From JALZIF01 sp964584905 (lineage in GTDB: Bacteria > Gemmatimonadota > Gemmatimonadetes > Gemmatimonadales > Gemmatimonadaceae): a stretch of DNA of 64,000 nt. The stretch covers positions 14,929-78,928 of the forward strand of contig CAZPCC010000110.1 of the NCBI GenBank assembly GCA_964584905.1, written 5' to 3'. The stretch's first letter is position 1, and each line of letters begins with the position of its first letter. Both the position numbers and the translations under genes were made by a program. This document shows, one piece after another, positions 61,146-64,000 of the stretch. Under the pieces are notes generated by a model. It worked only from the letters and a program-made list of their open reading frames with translations, did not search any database and was not told the DNA's origin.

Positions 61146-61559
61146 TCATGCCGCCATTGACAGACTCACCGCGCGCCGTGCGCTGCGTTTGTGAGTGCGG
61201 TGGACGATCCGGGCGTAGAGCAGGAAGTTCAATCCAGCGTTAGGATACCGCGCGAAGAACTCATGCGGTGGCATGTCACCCTTTCTGCGGTTGCATGGGC
61301 CGCAGGCGGCCACGACGTTGCCCGGCGTGTGCGCTCCGCCGCGCGCCAGCGGCAGCACATGGTCCAACGTGGCCGTCTGGAGATCGAGGCCGGTTCCGCA
61401 GTAGACGCACCGCCGGCTGCAATCACGGAGCGTCGCGCGCTTGAAGGCGCGCTTGTGCGCGGCGCGAGCGCCGGGAGTGGCCTGCCGCGGGCGAATTGTG
61501 AGGAGCCGAGGAAGAGCGATGCGATGAAAGTGCCGCTGGACGAGGCAATGATGAGGCAT
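61146..61559 (-). CDS. HNH endonuclease family protein
   Basis: A ~137-residue protein with the HNH core: CVYCGTGLDLQTATLDHVLPLARGG, then NVVAACGPCNRRKGD. This gives the His-Asn-His order plus two CxxC zinc pairs. The C-terminus is HEFFARYPNAGLNFL. Such small HNH proteins are widespread and their biological roles often unknown. ATG 61559 is preferred because the open frame upstream is repeat-derived. Confidence 0.83.
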   Translation of the reverse strand: MPHHCLVQRHFHRIALPRLLTIRPRQATPGARAAHKRAFKRATLRDCSRRCVYCGTGLDLQTATLDHVLPLARGGAHTPGNVVAACGPCNRRKGDMPPHEFFARYPNAGLNFLLYARIVHRTHKRSARRAVSLSMAA

Positions 61560-62054
61560 CTCTGTTCGGGAATCGGGAATCGGGAATCGGGAATCTGGAC
61601 TGACCGTCGAGATTCGATATTCGGGATCGCGGATTCGGACGTCGTCCGACGTGGCTGTTCGGACCTTGGGGGTGGTGGCTCCTGAATGGTGAAGAAGGCT
61701 GTTGCCCCGACGCCGTAACTCGTGTGCGGCTGTCGGAGGTTGGTCATTTCTGTCCCGTAACGAAACGACGCCCGACTCACGGAAGAGTTTCCGAGACGGG
61801 CGTCGCTGGTCACGAAACGAGCAGGGCGCAGAGGTCTCCCGTCGCTGGACGGGTCCGGCAGCCGATGAATTGAGCCTCCGATTCACGCAATCGCGCCCCT
61901 TGTGGAACGTGACGTTACGGCGTCACTGCGCCATGCGTCTCACGATTGCAGGAACCCTCGCGCCGCGCAAGCCCCAAGAGTGCCGGACGCGCCGACTTCG
62001 TGACACGTTTGTGCGGGCAGTAGTAAGTGCTCCCGGCACGCGCACCGAGATCTC
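61560..62054. other. Long intergenic region with a strong hairpin
   Basis: Nearly 500 bases without a convincing gene. It holds a GGGAATC direct repeat (61568-61598) and a two-tier hairpin: GACGCCCG (61767-61774) pairing with CGGGCGTC (61797-61804), with an inner CGGAA-GAGT-TTCCG. Neither strand has a proper T run after it. It could be a structured leader of the chemotaxis receptor or HNH gene, or a small RNA; I cannot assign it. Confidence 0.35.
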
Positions 62055-64000
62055 GTGAGCACCGTCGCCACACCGGAATCTTCGATATTCGACAGCACGC
62101 CGGTGGCATCCGGCGAGCGTCCGCAATGGCTCACGGACGAGACGGTGCGCCGGCTCGTGCTCACCTTTGCCGTTCTCGCGATTGCGATCGGGCTCGGCTT
62201 CCGGCAATTCATCGGGCCGTTTCCGTGGAAAGTCGCACTCCTGATGATGACGCTGGCGGCCGGGGCGCGCACGTTCGGAATTCCGCTGCCCGGAAAGGGC
62301 TACGCCAGCTTCGTCATCGGACCGGCGATCGCCTCGGTATTTGCCCTCGGCTGGCCACCCGGCGCGCTCGTAACGGGAATCGGCATTCTGTTCGCCGACA
62401 TCACCGTGCGCCGGTTGCCTCTGCGCAATGCCCTGTCCAACGCAGCTCACGTCGCCACCGCCTGCTGCGTGGGCGGAATACTCTATGTGCAGTTAGGTGG
62501 TGGGCTCGGACCCGCCGCGTTCGCGCCGTGGAACCTGTGGCGGCTCGGCATTCTGATGATGGTCGTACCGTCGATGGTCAACCTCACCTTCTATGCGCAG
62601 CTGCGACTGTCCCCGGCCATCGCCTGGGTGGACGCCAGACTCACCGCCCGGTGGGAAGCAACGGTCGCCATTCTGGCTACCGTACTCGCACTCGGCGCAC
62701 TGAGGCTCGCGTTCAGCAACCTGACGGTTTCACAGTACGTGTTGCTGGGGCTGGCCTTGCTCGGATTGACGACGCTCGTGCATTGGCTGATCAAGCGCGG
62801 CGCGAGCGGGGAAAGTCTGGAGCTCGTCCAGCGCCTGACGAATCTCATCATAGCCCGCCCCGAGATCTTTCAGGCGTTGAGCGACATGCAACAGCTCACA
62901 CGAGCTCTGTTGCCATGGGACAACATGGGAATCGCCGCCTACGACGCCAAGCGCAAGCACTTCGTCATTCTTGCGGATTCCGACCCTGCCATCGTTGCCG
63001 GCGCACGCTTCGAGGCGACCGACGGGATGCTCGGCTACGCCGTGGAGCAGGGGCGTGCCATCTGCAATCTGGAGCTGCCCCGCGGCCGCGAGCGCAAGGG
63101 GATGAAAGGATCCGAGATCGTAGTGCCGCTGATCCACGGCGGGCGATTGGTCGGAGCCTGGAGCATCCGCCATGGATTGACGTGGATGTACCGCGATCAC
63201 GACGCCCGGCTGCTCGAGTACATCGCACCGCACCTCGCCTTCTCCATGTCGCTCGACAAGCTGGTGCAGCCCGTGCTGGCTACCTCGGAGCGCACGGCGG
63301 CGCAGGTGAGCTCGATCACCGCCAGCACCGAGCAGCTCTTCGTGGCAGCTGCCGAGAGCGCCGAGAGTGCCAAGAAGCTGCACGTTTCGGTGCGCGTGCT
63401 GGCCGACGCGCTCTCCGCGGGAGCCGCCGAGGCTCAACACACCGAGGCCGCCGCCACTGCCGCGTCAGGCGAAGGGGAGGCGACCCGCGGAACGGGCCAG
63501 AAGATGGTGTCCGTAGCGCGCGGTGTGCGTGAAGGGACACAACAGGCGATGGAACAGCTCACCACCGCGGCGGCGATCGTCGAGGAAGGATCAGCGGAAG
63601 TCGTGCGGCTTCAGTCGGTATCGAACGCGGTGCAGCGCTTTGGCCAGACGATCACGGCGATCGCCGATCAAACCAGCCTGCTCGCTCTTAACGCCGCGGT
63701 GGAAGCGGCGCGCGCCGGAAAGCACGGACGAGGCTTCGCCGTAGTTGCGCAGGAAGTGCGGCAGCTCGCCGATCGAAGCACGAACGAAGCGGAAGGGATG
63801 GAGCGCGCTGTACGCGAGATTCAGACAACCCTCGAACGGGCAGTCGAGCTGATGGCGCGCACTCGAACCGAGGTTCTGAGCGTTGCCGAAGCGAGCGGCA
63901 CGTGGGTGACGGACCTCGATCGTATCGTCGAAGCAGCAGATGCGGTCGCCGACGCCGGCGGACGCATTGCGGATGCTGCGCGCGAGAACGCCTTGCGCGC
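62055..64000 (+). CDS. Methyl-accepting chemotaxis protein with multi-helix N-terminus and GAF domain, 3'-truncated
   Basis: Open from GTG 62055 through the right window edge (~648 codons). The first ~250 residues contain about eight hydrophobic segments (LVLTFAVLAIAIGLGF, FVIGPAIASVFALGW), an integral-membrane sensor. A GAF-like domain follows (~270-410; ADSDPAIVAGARFEATDG, IVVPLIHGGRLVGAW). The MCP signalling domain ends with the hairpin-tip signature ADQTSLLALNAAVEAARAG and FAVVAQEVRQLADRS. The C-terminal end lies outside the window. It would signal to CheA/CheW. Confidence 0.88.
   Translation, partial: MSTVATPESSIFDSTPVASGERPQWLTDETVRRLVLTFAVLAIAIGLGFRQFIGPFPWKVALLMMTLAAGARTFGIPLPGKGYASFVIGPAIASVFALGWPPGALVTGIGILFADITVRRLPLRNALSNAAHVATACCVGGILYVQLGGGLGPAAFAPWNLWRLGILMMVVPSMVNLTFYAQLRLSPAIAWVDARLTARWEATVAILATVLALGALRLAFSNLTVSQYVLLGLALLGLTTLVHWLIKRGASGESLELVQRLTNLIIARPEIFQALSDMQQLTRALLPWDNMGIAAYDAKRKHFVILADSDPAIVAGARFEATDGMLGYAVEQGRAICNLELPRGRERKGMKGSEIVVPLIHGGRLVGAWSIRHGLTWMYRDHDARLLEYIAPHLAFSMSLDKLVQPVLATSERTAAQVSSITASTEQLFVAAAESAESAKKLHVSVRVLADALSAGAAEAQHTEAAATAASGEGEATRGTGQKMVSVARGVREGTQQAMEQLTTAAAIVEEGSAEVVRLQSVSNAVQRFGQTITAIADQTSLLALNAAVEAARAGKHGRGFAVVAQEVRQLADRSTNEAEGMERAVREIQTTLERAVELMARTRTEVLSVAEASGTWVTDLDRIVEAADAVADAGGRIADAARENALR

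Larger units (their letters stand above)
929..63470. repeat. Dispersed octamer GCCTGACG / CGTCAGGC
   Basis: I counted about 51 exact copies by eye, roughly 23 as GCCTGACG and 28 as CGTCAGGC on the plus strand. Examples start near 929, 3603, 4131, 5663, 7165, 11164, 14507, 17261, 18227, 22128, 25379, 25404, 29833, 39191, 47452, 49490, 52451, 53321, 56169, 57627 and 63463. At ~64% GC one would expect about 4-5. Copies lie mainly in genes, in different reading frames (CCT-GAC as Pro-Asp, GTC-AGG as Val-Arg, CTG-ACG as Leu-Thr), so codon preference alone does not explain them. A related word, GTTAGGC/GCCTAAC, occurs about 18 times. Exact coordinates may be off by one. Confidence 0.7.

Noticed and set aside
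929..63470. Chi or KOPS motif as explanation for the octamer
   Set aside because: Those words are strongly strand-biased; here both orientations are about equally common, with no visible switch point in the window.
62027..63532. Long plus-strand frame encoding an Arg-rich 501-residue product
   Set aside because: It is a shadow of the chemotaxis receptor gene, which is open in another frame from 62055 to the window end and carries the MCP signature.
1..64000. tRNA, rRNA, prophage or insertion sequence
   Set aside because: I scanned for T-loop-like GGTTCGA stretches, rRNA landmarks, integrase and transposase motifs and found nothing I could support; a covariance-model search would be decisive.

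Overview
The window is GC-rich bacterial DNA (roughly two thirds G+C), densely coded on both strands, with no rRNA, tRNA, CRISPR array, integrase, transposase or phage gene that I can see. It reads as ordinary chromosome from a free-living soil-type bacterium. Gemmatimonadota is my best guess: tandem eukaryote-like Ser/Thr kinases with a two-helix membrane segment, a DUF2911 protein, a D-aminoacylase/LD-carboxypeptidase pair, small 'PPGMC' secreted proteins and many short lipoproteins fit that phylum. This is inference from gene families; no marker gene in the window proves it.

Layout. 1-10 kb: the end of a PHP phosphoesterase, a DASS-type carboxylate transporter, then a DAHP synthase/prephenate dehydratase pair behind a complete aromatic-amino-acid attenuator. 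It is followed on the minus strand by a threonine operon (thrB, a CysO-like sulfur carrier, a MoeZ-like activating enzyme, thrC) and an OPT transporter. 10-20 kb: cysC, then a seven-gene minus-strand operon encoding two paralogous small secreted four-cysteine proteins, a thioredoxin-fold protein, a lipoprotein, an ABC-2 transporter and a NEW3-like membrane protein. A NarL/NarX-type two-component system lies upstream of it. 20-30 kb: ispH, LD-carboxypeptidase plus D-aminoacylase, DUF2911, a CGNR regulator, an ECF sigma factor, a TetR regulator, a GNAT enzyme, a YdjM-like membrane protein and an FAD oxidoreductase. 30-40 kb: a DExH helicase with an RG-rich tail, lspA, a cation-efflux protein, phosphofructokinase, a SelW/Rdx-like selenoprotein with an in-frame TGA, an M14 peptidase and a FimT/GspH-type pseudopilin. 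40-51 kb: a DEAD-box helicase, two alpha/beta hydrolases, a TPR protein, a glycoside-hydrolase-like protein and two tandem kinases. 51-64 kb: lon, a PLP decarboxylase, DinB, a class A penicillin-binding protein, NAD synthetase, an HNH nuclease and the start of a chemotaxis receptor.

The strongest non-gene signal is a dispersed octamer, GCCTGACG/CGTCAGGC. I counted about 51 copies by eye against roughly 4-5 expected from base composition. It lies on both strands and in any reading frame, and twice it forms an inverted pair at a gene end. This resembles a DNA-uptake-type word more than a strand-biased Chi or KOPS word. Intergenic regions also carry several low-complexity repeat families (AGGAAATAGG-type hairpins, GTGCGAAG-type, GGGTCGAGG-type and GGGGTCAGGGGTTA-type), often as inverted pairs.

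The most interesting items are the UGA-containing selenoprotein, the attenuator with an apparently leaderless leader peptide, the two-peptide exporter operon, the sulfur-carrier module inside the thr operon, and the octamer.
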